A DNA stretch of 14,627 bases from assembly GCA_012514965.1 (NCBI GenBank), contig JAAYZH010000224.1, forward strand, positions 1-14,627, read 5' to 3'. The notes under the pieces are model-generated. The model saw only the letters and a list, made by a program, of their open reading frames with translations, was not told where the DNA came from and did not search any database. Each line of letters starts with the position of its first letter. Position 1 is the first letter of the stretch. Positions 1-6,336 of the stretch are shown in pieces. The DNA is from Clostridiaceae bacterium. GTDB taxonomy: Bacteria; Bacillota; Clostridia; Saccharofermentanales; Fastidiosipilaceae. Made by a program: the position numbers and the translations under genes.

Positions 1-186
1 GGAACCCCCAATCGCGGCTTTGCCGCCCGGGATCCTGAATCGCGGCTCTTCCCCCCGGAACCCCCAATCGCGGCTTTACCGCCCGGAAACCCGAATCGCG
101 GCTTTGCCGCCCGGAACCCCCAATCGCGGCTTTGCCGCCCGGAACCCCGAATCGCGGCTTTTCCCACCGGAACCCCGAATCGCGGC
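1..186. repeat. Tandem array of GC-rich ~28-bp palindromic units
   Basis: Six full 28-bp units start at 1, 29, 57, 85, 113 and 141, and a partial seventh runs from 169 to about 186. Each begins GGAACCCC or a close variant and carries the core AATCGCGGCTTTGCCGCC. The core folds into a small hairpin, GCGGC-TTT-GCCGC, in most units. Units differ by a few substitutions: the second begins GGGATCCTG, and the second and sixth lose the GCCGC arm. The array touches base 1, so it may continue outside the window. An open frame crosses the units in register only because 28-bp repeats of this composition lack stops; there is no ribosome binding site or coding character. The role is unknown; it could be a dispersed intergenic palindromic (REP-like) family. 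Confidence 0.9.
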
Positions 187-206
187 AGAGCCGCGATTCG
201 GGGGTT
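171..206. repeat. Inverted repeat (hairpin) closing the 28-bp array
   Basis: The last array unit is followed by an inverted half copy. The arm AACCCCGAATCGCGGC (171-186) pairs with 190-206 across an AGA loop, giving 16 base pairs with one bulged G. On the minus strand this hairpin lies about 60 bp past the stop of the phospholipase-like gene. It could act as its transcript end or 3' stabiliser, but no T-run follows, so it is not a standard rho-independent terminator. Confidence 0.75.
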
Positions 207-274
207 TGAAGGTCAGCCTTTGGCCGCAGCTTATGCAAATTTGAAGATCAGCCTTTGGCCGCGGCTTATGCAAA
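205..274. repeat. 35-bp direct tandem duplication
   Basis: Two adjacent 35-bp copies (205-239 and 240-274) start TTTGAAG and end GCTTATGCAAA. They differ at two positions. The second copy contains the TAA stop (266-268) and the last codon or so of the minus-strand phospholipase-like gene, so the duplication reaches into its 3' end. The first copy lies just after the stop in the downstream region. The function is unknown. Confidence 0.9.
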
Positions 275-1108
275 TATGTGGTCAAAAAAGAGTGGCAAGG
301 GTGTGCCGTGCTCGATGCGATTGTCAAGAGCGATCAGGTTATCCAGGTACATTTCTGCCGCTTCTGTGTAGAGTTGGCGCAAGGTGGGGATGTAATCCTC
401 GGGCTTATCTGTCCAGCACTGGGAATCGGGATTCTCACGTGTGGGAGGGGCGATGAGCATGCCGAAATATTTGCCCCACAGACCCTTCTTCTTCATCAGG
501 AAACGTAAGAATCGATACATGGGAACATTCGGAGCGCGCAACAGGACTCGTAGATTATGCATGTCGCGAACGGACATTTCCACGCGTTCCCGGGATATCT
601 CTTCCCGCCACGGCGCGTAAGCCATATCCGCGGCTTCCAAGGTCGCACGATCACGCGGGCAGTGCTTGTGCAGTTTGTATTTCCAAGGAATCTCCCCTAT
701 TTCTCGCAACAAGTGGGCATCGAAATCGGTTTCCAGGGCCAGGTGATGGGATTCATCCTTTTGGACACTGAATACATAGGGGTGGGCGATTGCGTCGAGA
801 GTAAAATGGCCCACTAGCCCCATCAGATAACCGCGAAGCAAAGGCGGCAGCTGAACAATGTCGCCGGAGAAATCCTTGTAGGGGGAGAGCATCTTCTCAA
901 TCACTTCGCGTCCGCTGTATTGATGCAGTTTTTCGCCAAATTCCAACGCTGTCTTGTCTCGGAAAACTGAGCCGAAGAAGAAAAAATCCGGCCCTTGCAA
1001 GCCCAGAACAAAGGGTCCCTCGGCTAGTTCTAAGATCGTCTTATCTTCTGCGGGGAGCACCGCCTTGACGTTGCGTCCTAACAAATAATGAGCAAATACA
1101 CCGGGCAT
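266..1108 (-). CDS. Zinc-dependent phospholipase C-like protein
   Basis: This 280-aa protein resembles the zinc-dependent phospholipase C / S1-P1 nuclease-like fold family (Pfam PF00882 type) found as uncharacterised proteins in Clostridia. Candidate metal ligands are His7, Asp41, His62, the set His101-x3-Asp105-x3-His109 (in GHFTLDAIAHPYVF), and His122-x3-Glu126 (in HHLALETDFD). I see no convincing signal peptide, so a cytoplasmic site is likely; this differs from secreted bacterial alpha-toxins. The start is well supported: AGGAGG (plus-strand 1113-1118) lies 4 nt before the ATG. The gene follows the HAD phosphatase on the same strand with a 108-bp gap and may be co-transcribed with it. The 3' end falls inside a 35-bp tandem duplication. 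The substrate cannot be told from sequence. The family assignment is from memory of motifs and was not searched. Confidence 0.75.
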   Translation of the reverse strand: MPGVFAHYLLGRNVKAVLPAEDKTILELAEGPFVLGLQGPDFFFFGSVFRDKTALEFGEKLHQYSGREVIEKMLSPYKDFSGDIVQLPPLLRGYLMGLVGHFTLDAIAHPYVFSVQKDESHHLALETDFDAHLLREIGEIPWKYKLHKHCPRDRATLEAADMAYAPWREEISRERVEMSVRDMHNLRVLLRAPNVPMYRFLRFLMKKKGLWGKYFGMLIAPPTRENPDSQCWTDKPEDYIPTLRQLYTEAAEMYLDNLIALDNRIEHGTPLPLFFDHIFA

Positions 1109-1142
1109 GAGGCCTCCTCTTCTGTTTCCGTTCCATCGAGTT

Positions 1143-1178
1143 ACGGTGTGAACCTGGTCGACCTCGGTCAGGCACCGT
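1143..1178. other. Interrupted dyad between HAD and phospholipase-like genes
   Basis: ACGGTG (1143-1148) and CACCGT (1173-1178) form outer arms. CCTG (1153-1156) and CAGG (1169-1172) extend the stem, with a 4-nt bulge on one side. It lies in the 108-bp gap, past the stop of the HAD gene on the minus strand. There is no T-run, so it may be an intergenic mRNA stem-loop or an operator rather than a terminator. Evidence for function is weak. Confidence 0.3.
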
Positions 1179-1216
1179 TATAGTAGTTCACAGCTGCAAG
1201 GATCTTCCTCCGGCAA

Positions 1217-2020
1217 TTAAACTGCGCGTACACCGAGCTCATCCACGCCGTGAGCTTGGAGAATCCGGCGAATTTCGTCGGGTACATAGGCGGTCAGAGG
1301 GTAGCCCCGGCGACGCAGCGCTTCGGCAGCATGCCCCATAAGGAAAGGCTGTCCCGCGTAATCAAGCATGGGCAAGTCGTTGTATTGGTCACCAAAAGCA
1401 TAGACCTGCCCGGCCTCGAGTCCCAAGCTGTTGCTCAAGTGCGCAAGCGTTCCGCCCTTGTCCGCGGCATTGAAATCCAGCCAGGTGTCACCGGCTACCG
1501 TAATCTTGAACGATTCGCCCCACTCATCCGCGAACCTTTCGTACTGCGCCAGAGCACCCTCAGGGCAGTAGGCAGACACTTTCATGATTGGTTCGTCGAT
1601 GTCCAGAAAACTGTCAATCAGCAGAACGCGGTTCCCTAGTCCCGCAATCGCTTTGTGAAAGCCATGATTGTGAGGCTTCATCAAGCTGGCAGTGCTGGTA
1701 CTGACCAGGACCTCCAGGCCGGGAGCTGCCTCAATCGCGGCCGCCAGATCGGCGACGGTGGTCTTCGGGACCGAATATTCCAGGAGCAGCCGGTCCTTGT
1801 GAAAGAGCTGACCGCCGTTGGTACTGATGAAGTAGATCTCGTCTTTGACCGGGGCAAAGAGGCTGGTCAGGCTTGCGTAGTCACGGCCGCTAGCCGCTAC
1901 AAACTGGATATCATGTGCCAAGCCGCTGCGAATCAGTGTGAAGAGCTCTTCGGGCAGGGCCTTTGCCCCTTCCTGGAGCAGGGTTCCATCTACGTCACTG
2001 GCGATAAGGGCTTTCCACAT
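1217..2020 (-). CDS. Cof-type HAD-IIB family phosphatase
   Basis: A predicted 267-aa cytoplasmic Mg2+-dependent phosphatase of the haloacid dehalogenase superfamily, subclass IIB, usually acting on sugar phosphates or other small phosphometabolites. Motif I is SDVDGTLL, with nucleophile Asp9 and acid/base Asp11. Motif II is AASGRD, the motif III lysine is in AADKGG, and motif IV is GDQYNDLPML near the C-terminus, which carries the metal-binding aspartates. The length is typical of the family. The frame is open 14 codons further upstream, but the ATG at 2020 (MWKALIASDVDG) is preferred: it has AGGAGA 8 nt before it and puts motif I at the extreme N-terminus, as in relatives. The phospholipase-like gene follows on the same strand. 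The precise substrate is unknown. Confidence 0.88.
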   Translation of the reverse strand: MWKALIASDVDGTLLQEGAKALPEELFTLIRSGLAHDIQFVAASGRDYASLTSLFAPVKDEIYFISTNGGQLFHKDRLLLEYSVPKTTVADLAAAIEAAPGLEVLVSTSTASLMKPHNHGFHKAIAGLGNRVLLIDSFLDIDEPIMKVSAYCPEGALAQYERFADEWGESFKITVAGDTWLDFNAADKGGTLAHLSNSLGLEAGQVYAFGDQYNDLPMLDYAGQPFLMGHAAEALRRRGYPLTAYVPDEIRRILQAHGVDELGVRAV

Positions 2021-2028
2021 GTAGTTTA

Positions 2029-2034
2029 TCTCCT
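2029..2034 (-). promoter_or_regulatory. Ribosome binding site fixing the HAD start
   Basis: AGGAGA on the minus strand sits 8 nt before the ATG at 2020. The longer open frame beginning at 2062 has no comparable site, so this site decides the start codon. Confidence 0.75.
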
Positions 2035-2390
2035 GATGGCTTGCCGCCTCAATTTGAGGCAACGATTGTTGAATGAGTTAAGTTTAGCTGGTTTCGGGCT
2101 AGAGTGCCGTAATGTATGCGTTAAAAGATGCCAAAGCGTACGATTAGGAGGCTGAGAGAAAATCCAGCGGGTTATCGTCATATTCCAGAGGCGGTCGTGG
2201 CAAATTTCGTCGCTAGCGTAAAACAAGGCGAATGGCTTCTTTCGCGCCTGCAAAAGGCCCTTTCTGTTTGGCACATAGCTGTGAATTCAAAACGCGTGTA
2301 CTAATGAGTTAAATTGACGTCCGCTGCTTGCGGGTCCTATGATGGAATCAACAGATCTGCTGCGAAATCTACAGGCAGCAAGCAGAAAGC
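2035..2390. other. Intergenic region between divergent HAD and Gfo/Idh/MocA genes
   Basis: About 380 bp separate the two divergent starts. The region holds a plus-strand promoter near 2314-2343 and the upstream part of the oxidoreductase leader. A 58-codon plus-strand frame (2128-2304) begins MPKRTIRRLRENPAGYRHIP but has no ribosome binding site and an in-frame stop two codons upstream. An 82-codon minus-strand frame covers the same stretch and looks spurious. No RNA gene or clear terminator was seen. Confidence 0.5.
2314..2343 (+). promoter_or_regulatory. Sigma70-type promoter of the Gfo/Idh/MocA gene
   Basis: TTGACG (2314-2319) and TATGAT (2338-2343) are separated by 18 nt. Each differs by one base from the consensus hexamers. 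Transcription would start near 2350, leaving a leader of about 50 nt before the ATG at 2403. A GAGGGA ribosome binding site lies at 2391-2396. Confidence 0.65.
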
Positions 2391-2402
2391 GAGGGACGGA
2401 CA

Positions 2403-3413
2403 ATGACAGAATCGAAAGTCTGGCGCTGGGGCATCATGGCGCCCGGTACCATTGCCAGAGGCTTTGCAGCTGCGCTGAGGGGCCTCAAGCGAGCCCGTTT
2501 CCAGGCAGTGGCATCACGGAGCCTCGTGCGCGCGGAAGCCTTTGCGGCTGAATTCGGGGCCGAAAAGGCCTATGGCTCTTATGAGGAGATTTTGGCCGAC
2601 CCTACGGTCGATGTGGTGTATATCTCCACCCAGAATCCCCACCATGCTGAGCTGATTCGAATGGCTCTCGAAGCAGACAAGCATGTGCTGTGCGAGAAGC
2701 CATTCACCCTTAACCACACAATGGCTGCTGAGCTGGCAGAGCTGGCCCAAAGTCGCGAGCTCTTTCTGATGGAGGCCATGTGGACACGCTTTCATCCGGT
2801 GACCCGAACGGTTGTCGAGTGGATTGAAGAAGGGAAAATCGGCGAAGTAGTCCACTTGATCGCGGACTTCGGCTTCCACGGCAGCGTAGATCTCTCCTCC
2901 CGCGTCATCGACCTGAGCAGCGGCGGCGGAGCCTTGCTCGACGTGGGCGTTTACTGCGTCTCTTACGCCTCCATGCTTTTCGGCAAGCAGCCTCGCGCAG
3001 TCACATCGTTGACAGATCAGATGCCCTCGGGTGTCGACCTCACGAACAGCCTGGTTTTTGATTACGGCGAGGGGCGGCAGGCACGCCTCAGCTCCAGCGT
3101 GATTCACCGCCTCCCGAACGCCGCGGTCATCGTCGGCCGGCGCGGCATCATCGAGGTTCCGAACTTTGGCCATCCGCATGGAGCCACCTTACGACTTTTC
3201 GGACAGAATCAGTTTGACCTCAGCAAAGTCACCGAGCAGATCGAACACGAAGACTTGGTCAATGGTTTCGAATACGAGATTCTTGAAGTGATGAACTGCC
3301 TTGATCAGGGGCTGACTGAGAGTCCTCTTCTGCCAATGCGCGAGACTGTGGCTATCCTCGAGACCATGGACAAGCTGCGCGCGGACTGGGGTCTGCGTTA
3401 CCCCGGCGAATAA
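2403..3413 (+). CDS. Gfo/Idh/MocA family NAD(P)-dependent oxidoreductase
   Basis: This 336-aa protein is a predicted cytoplasmic NAD(P)-dependent sugar or polyol dehydrogenase. The N-terminal Rossmann fold shows WGIMAPGTIARGFAAAL (about 9-25), where MAP replaces the usual GxG run. The family signature CEKPFTLN (97-104) contains the conserved Glu-Lys-Pro with the catalytic-site lysine. EAMWTRFHP (124-132) and GGGALLDVGVYC (174-185) are typical of the branch that includes dimeric dihydrodiol dehydrogenase and related sugar dehydrogenases. The C-terminal half is the alpha/beta dimerisation and substrate domain. The length is normal for the family. The gene has its own promoter and a convergent hairpin terminator, so it is likely monocistronic. 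Its substrate cannot be assigned: the family covers myo-inositol, glucose-fructose, xylose and diol substrates. Confidence 0.88.
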   Translation: MTESKVWRWGIMAPGTIARGFAAALRGLKRARFQAVASRSLVRAEAFAAEFGAEKAYGSYEEILADPTVDVVYISTQNPHHAELIRMALEADKHVLCEKPFTLNHTMAAELAELAQSRELFLMEAMWTRFHPVTRTVVEWIEEGKIGEVVHLIADFGFHGSVDLSSRVIDLSSGGGALLDVGVYCVSYASMLFGKQPRAVTSLTDQMPSGVDLTNSLVFDYGEGRQARLSSSVIHRLPNAAVIVGRRGIIEVPNFGHPHGATLRLFGQNQFDLSKVTEQIEHEDLVNGFEYEILEVMNCLDQGLTESPLLPMRETVAILETMDKLRADWGLRYPGE

Positions 3414-3432
3414 GCGGCTCTGGCTGCCAAAC

Positions 3433-3480
3433 AGAAAGCTGCCCGGCAAGACTCTAAACGAGGCTTACGGGCAGCTTTCT
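3433..3480. terminator. Hairpin terminator between convergent genes
   Basis: A perfect 13-bp inverted repeat, AGAAAGCTGCCCG (3433-3445) against CGGGCAGCTTTCT (3468-3480), encloses a 22-nt loop. It lies between the stops of the oxidoreductase (3413) and the minus-strand GNAT gene (3498). The arms start with an A-rich and end with a T-rich segment, so it could serve both directions. The T-tract is poor and the loop long, so termination strength is uncertain. Confidence 0.6.
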
Positions 3481-3497
3481 GATGTATTGGTAAGGGT

Positions 3498-3785
3498 TTA
3501 CACCTCCAGATCGAGCAGGAGGTTCTGGTAGTGTTCGCTTCTTGCGATTACTTTCTGGGCAAAAGGGCAAGTAGCAATGATCTTGAGTTCTTCTTCTTCC
3601 GCCATACGGGCAACTCTGTCGACAAGTTTCTTGCCGACGCCCTGGCCGCCGAGCTCATCGGACACATAGGTATGGTCGACGATAATCACGTTTTCTCTGG
3701 ACGGCACCCAGGTAATCTCTGCTATTGCCTTATCCTCGGCCTCGCCGATATAAAAACGCTGATTTCCTTTTTTTATCTCGTGCAT
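3498..3785 (-). CDS. Small GNAT-family N-acetyltransferase (YjdJ/NATD1-like)
   Basis: This 95-aa protein belongs to the short GCN5-related acetyltransferase branch (YjdJ-like, related to eukaryotic NATD1), which is about half the size of standard GNAT enzymes. The acetyl-CoA pyrophosphate-binding loop is clear at 46-51 (GGQGVG in YVSDELGGQGVGKKLVD). The branch-typical ATCPFAQKVI segment is at 71-80, with Cys73, a residue proposed to matter in this branch. The protein is probably cytoplasmic with an unknown amine or CoA-linked substrate. AAAGGA lies about 7 nt before the ATG. It stands alone on the minus strand between the convergent oxidoreductase and the catalase, and shares only orientation with the catalase. 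I see no strong promoter in the 230 bp upstream; a TATAGT on the minus strand near 3850 lacks a good -35. Confidence 0.85.
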   Translation of the reverse strand: MHEIKKGNQRFYIGEAEDKAIAEITWVPSRENVIIVDHTYVSDELGGQGVGKKLVDRVARMAEEEELKIIATCPFAQKVIARSEHYQNLLLDLEV

Positions 3786-3956
3786 CTCTGTTCCTTTCTA
3801 CAAACCGTTGGTAGGAGTATTGGACGGATTGAAAAATTCGCTTGTACTTACTATATACTTTTTTTCACTATTTGCATCATGCGATTGTGCTTTTTGTACT
3901 AATTGCTAATTTCTTCCCCAAGACTTATGCACTGTGTATGATTCTGCTTCAAGTGT

Positions 3957-3986
3957 CGAGAGCCCCGACATTTGCCGAGGCTCTCG
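3957..3986 (-). terminator. Hairpin past the catalase gene
   Basis: CGAGAGCC (3957-3964) pairs perfectly with GGCTCTCG (3979-3986) across a 14-nt loop, 30 bp past the catalase stop on the minus strand. The following minus-strand bases (ACACTTGAAG) hold no real T-run, so this is a likely but weak or factor-dependent terminator. Confidence 0.5.
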
Positions 3987-4016
3987 CGAATAATTTGCGG
4001 TGACAATCTCCCGTGA

Positions 4017-5723
4017 TTAGAGGAGCTGGGGATCGGTCTCCCAGGCTGTCAGACTCGCGGGATCCGCGGCATTTGTGTCACGGCCGGTCGGGGGCAGGTC
4101 TTTGGCCGATGCCGGCATAGCCGGGTCGGTCGGGTAGTTCAGATCAGCGTTGCGGGCATTGTCTTTGGCCCACGCAGCACGGCTGTCGGATAGCATCGGA
4201 GTGAGGTCGACCTTCTCGATGTCGATGCCAAGAGCCTCGGCTACACCCTTGCCGTAGGCGGGATCAGCCATGTAGCAGTGCACAATGTGACGATGCTTGA
4301 TCTGCATGGTCGAATCACCCATGTTACGAGCCGTATTCTCGAACAAGACCAGCTGCTGCTCGGGGCTCATCGCGCGGAAAAGCTCGCCGGGCTGGGTGTA
4401 GTAGTCGCTGTCGTCTTCACGGAAGTCATAGGCCAAAACATCGCCGCCTTGCTCCACTGGTTCAGCTGTCTCGGGATGATCCGTCCAGTTACCGTAACTG
4501 TTTGGCTCGTAGTGCAACTCACTGCCGCGATTGCCGTCGACTCGCATCTGACCGTCACGATGGTAGCTGTGGGGGTTCTTGACGCCGCGCGGCGCGTTGA
4601 CCGGGATCTGGTGATGGTTGACACCGAGGCGATAGCGCTGGGCATCTCCGTAAGCGAAGAGCCTAGTCTGCAGCATGCGGTCAGGCGAGTAGCCGATACC
4701 GGGGACATTATTCGCAGGGTTGAAGGCTGCCTGCTCTACATCGGCAAAGTAGTTGTCCGGATTGCGGTTGAGTTCGAATTCACCGACTTCGATGAAGGGG
4801 AAATCCTTCTTGTGCCACATCTTCGTCAAGTCAAAGGGGTTGTACGGCATCTCACGCGCCTGCTCCTCTGTCATCACCTGAATATACATAGTCCACTTGG
4901 GATAGTTGCCATTCTCAATCGCCGTATAGAGATCGCGCTGATGGCTCTCGCGATCACCCGCCACAACCATGGAGGCCTCCTGGTCGGTCAAAGTCTGGAT
5001 CCCCTGCTGGCTGCGGAAGTGAAACTTCACCCAGTGGCGCTGATTGTCCGCATTGATCAAGCTGTACGTGTGGCTGGAGAAGCCATGCATAAAGCGATAT
5101 GACGACGGAATACCGCGGTCACTCATGGTAATGGTCACCTGCAGGAGGGCCTCAGGGAGCGAAGTCCAGAAGTCCCAGTTCGTATTGGCACTGCGCATAT
5201 TGGTGCGCGGATCACGCTTGACGGCGTGGTTCAGATCAATGAACTTCTTGGGATCGCGGAAGAAGAAAACAGGTGTGTTGTTGCCCGCCAGGTCCCAGTT
5301 GCCCTCCTCCGTGTAAAACTTCAGGGCAAAACCACGGATATCGCGTTCAGCATCCGCCGCGCCGCGCTCGCCTGCCACGGTTGAGAATCGGGCAAACATC
5401 TCTGTCTGCTTACCGACCTCCGAAAAGATCTTCGCCTTCGAATACTTGCTGATGTCGTGGGTTACCGTAAAGGTGCCAAAAGCTCCGGATCCCTTCGCGT
5501 GCATGCGGCGCTCAGGAATGACTTCGCGATTAAAGTGGGCGTGCTTCTCAAGCAGCCAGGCGTCCTGGACCACCTGCGGTCCGCGAGGGCCGGCTGACAT
5601 TGTATCCTGATTGCTGATCACCGGCGCGCCGTTCTCACGGGTGATGCCGGGGCGCTCGCCCTTGCGGTCATTGCGACTCGGCACAGATTCTCCTACGTTA
5701 TTCTTCATCATCGGATCTTTCAT
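4017..5723 (-). CDS. katA: Heme catalase (KatA-type, clade 3-like)
   Basis: This 568-aa monofunctional heme catalase converts H2O2 to water and O2. The active-site signature [20 protein letters not shown] contains the distal catalytic His75. The distal asparagine is in [12 protein letters not shown] (Asn148/149). The proximal heme-ligand signature [14 protein letters not shown] contains Tyr358. No signal peptide is visible, so it is probably cytoplasmic. The core ends near residue 500; the tail is slightly longer than typical small-subunit catalases (about 480-510 aa) but lacks the large C-terminal flavodoxin-like domain. GGAGGA lies 9 nt before the ATG, with a nearby second Met at 5. A peroxide-responsive (PerR-like) operator overlaps a candidate promoter about 100 bp upstream. 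In an organism with an oxygen-sensitive [FeFe]-hydrogenase, this is an oxidative-stress defence gene. The small-subunit clade call is by length and motifs only. Confidence 0.97.
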   Translation of the reverse strand: MKDPMMKNNVGESVPSRNDRKGERPGITRENGAPVISNQDTMSAGPRGPQVVQDAWLLEKHAHFNREVIPERRMHAKGSGAFGTFTVTHDISKYSKAKIFSEVGKQTEMFARFSTVAGERGAADAERDIRGFALKFYTEEGNWDLAGNNTPVFFFRDPKKFIDLNHAVKRDPRTNMRSANTNWDFWTSLPEALLQVTITMSDRGIPSSYRFMHGFSSHTYSLINADNQRHWVKFHFRSQQGIQTLTDQEASMVVAGDRESHQRDLYTAIENGNYPKWTMYIQVMTEEQAREMPYNPFDLTKMWHKKDFPFIEVGEFELNRNPDNYFADVEQAAFNPANNVPGIGYSPDRMLQTRLFAYGDAQRYRLGVNHHQIPVNAPRGVKNPHSYHRDGQMRVDGNRGSELHYEPNSYGNWTDHPETAEPVEQGGDVLAYDFREDDSDYYTQPGELFRAMSPEQQLVLFENTARNMGDSTMQIKHRHIVHCYMADPAYGKGVAEALGIDIEKVDLTPMLSDSRAAWAKDNARNADLNYPTDPAMPASAKDLPPTGRDTNAADPASLTAWETDPQLL

Positions 5724-5731
5724 AGTATTCG

Positions 5732-5738
5732 TTCCTCC
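5732..5738 (-). promoter_or_regulatory. Ribosome binding site of the catalase gene
   Basis: GGAGGAA on the minus strand, about 8-9 nt before the ATG at 5723, supports this start rather than the Met four codons downstream. Confidence 0.75.
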
Positions 5739-5826
5739 ATTTATTTGATTTCCCTGCTTGAGGGTTAAAGGCTTATAATCTTTGCCGGCAGTGAAATAGC
5801 GGGTTGGCTAGTTTACTGTTTATAGG

Positions 5827-5843
5827 TTTAGAATTATTCTAAA
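5827..5843 (-). promoter_or_regulatory. PerR-like (Fur-family) operator of the catalase gene
   Basis: TTTAGAATTATTCTAAA is a perfect inverted repeat with 8-bp arms around one central base. Its inner 15 bp, TTAGAAT-T-ATTCTAA, follow the 7-1-7 plan of PerR/Fur boxes and differ by one base per arm from the Bacillus PerR consensus TTATAATNATTATAA. It overlaps the candidate -10 of the catalase promoter, a position suited to peroxide-relieved repression. A Fur or Zur site is possible from sequence alone; catalase as the target favours PerR. No perR gene is in the window. Confidence 0.7.
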
Positions 5844-5863
5844 TTGCCTTTCTATTTTAACAA
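5836..5863 (-). promoter_or_regulatory. Candidate catalase promoter
   Basis: On the minus strand TTGTTA (5863-5858) and TAGAAT (5841-5836) are 16 nt apart. The -10 lies inside the PerR-like palindrome. This would give a leader of about 105 nt. Both hexamers are imperfect, so the promoter call is tentative; the operator overlap adds support. Confidence 0.45.
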
Positions 5864-6285
5864 GGCCAAAAACATCTTTTCGTAACAAAAAGAGCTTCTT
5901 CTGGGTAAATTTTTCAGCTAAAATGCCTAAATCCAGTGCTAGGATGAGATTATGACAGTAGCTTCAGAATAAGTTTACGAGCTCTTTACAGTTTAGGGTT
6001 ACACTCGTGCCGCAACGTCGATTTTTCATTCATGTCATGTGGTCATCATGTTCCCTTTCTGCTAAACGATCCGTATAGCTGTGTTTTGGCCAAAGTGCGG
6101 CTGGACATTTTGTCCAGATCAGGGGGGCGGTGGACAAATCTGACGCTTATCGGAGCCCCGAACCCAGATAACCGTCATCTTTGGCCATATCCGCTAGTGT
6201 TAAACGATATCCGGAAGATCCGCCCTCCGAACCGAGGCAATCGACCTTTGCCGACACCCCCTAAACGTGCACCCAGCTGCACGAC
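5864..6285. other. Non-coding region between catalase and ABC transporter genes
   Basis: This stretch separates the catalase promoter from the ABC transporter terminator. It starts AT-rich and becomes GC-rich past about 6090. An open frame from 6032 runs on into the antisense of the ABC gene and has no ribosome binding site. The only clear structure is the TGGACA/TGTCCA dyad at 6101-6138. No RNA gene was recognised. Confidence 0.5.
6101..6138. repeat. TTTTGTCCA / TGGACAAA dyad, copy 1
   Basis: TTTTGTCCA (6108-6116) and TGGACAAA (6131-6138) flank a 14-nt spacer beginning GATC and ending GGCGG. A further CTGGACA (6101-6107) with TGTCCAG (6111-6117) makes a second, tight hairpin with a TTT loop. 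The same arms with a similar 15-nt spacer occur inverted at 14001-14033, so this looks like a dispersed repeat. The function is unknown. Confidence 0.7.
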
Positions 6286-6313
6286 GAAAAAGAGGAGCCC
6301 GCAGGCCCCTCTT
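6286..6313 (-). terminator. Rho-independent terminator of the ABC transporter gene
   Basis: On the minus strand a 10-bp stem with one mismatch (AAGAGGGGCC against GGCTCCTCTT) closes a 4-nt loop and runs into a TTTTT tract (plus-strand AAAAA at 6287-6291). It lies 24 bp past the stop codon of the transporter gene. Confidence 0.88.
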
Positions 6314-6336
6314 CAATCACTGCAGCAGATACACCA

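Noticed and set aside
1..186. CRISPR array
   Set aside because: The units are directly abutting with no unique spacers, and no cas genes are in the window.
20..244. Open frame through the 28-bp repeat array
   Set aside because: It encodes only low-complexity Pro/Arg/Gly-rich repeats produced by the DNA repeat. There is no ribosome binding site.
2026..2274. 82-codon minus-strand frame upstream of the HAD gene
   Set aside because: It overlaps the HAD ribosome binding site and start, has no ribosome binding site of its own and no recognisable domain.
4278..5102. 274-codon plus-strand frame inside the catalase gene
   Set aside because: It is antisense to a clear catalase with all catalytic motifs; the frame is open from codon bias.
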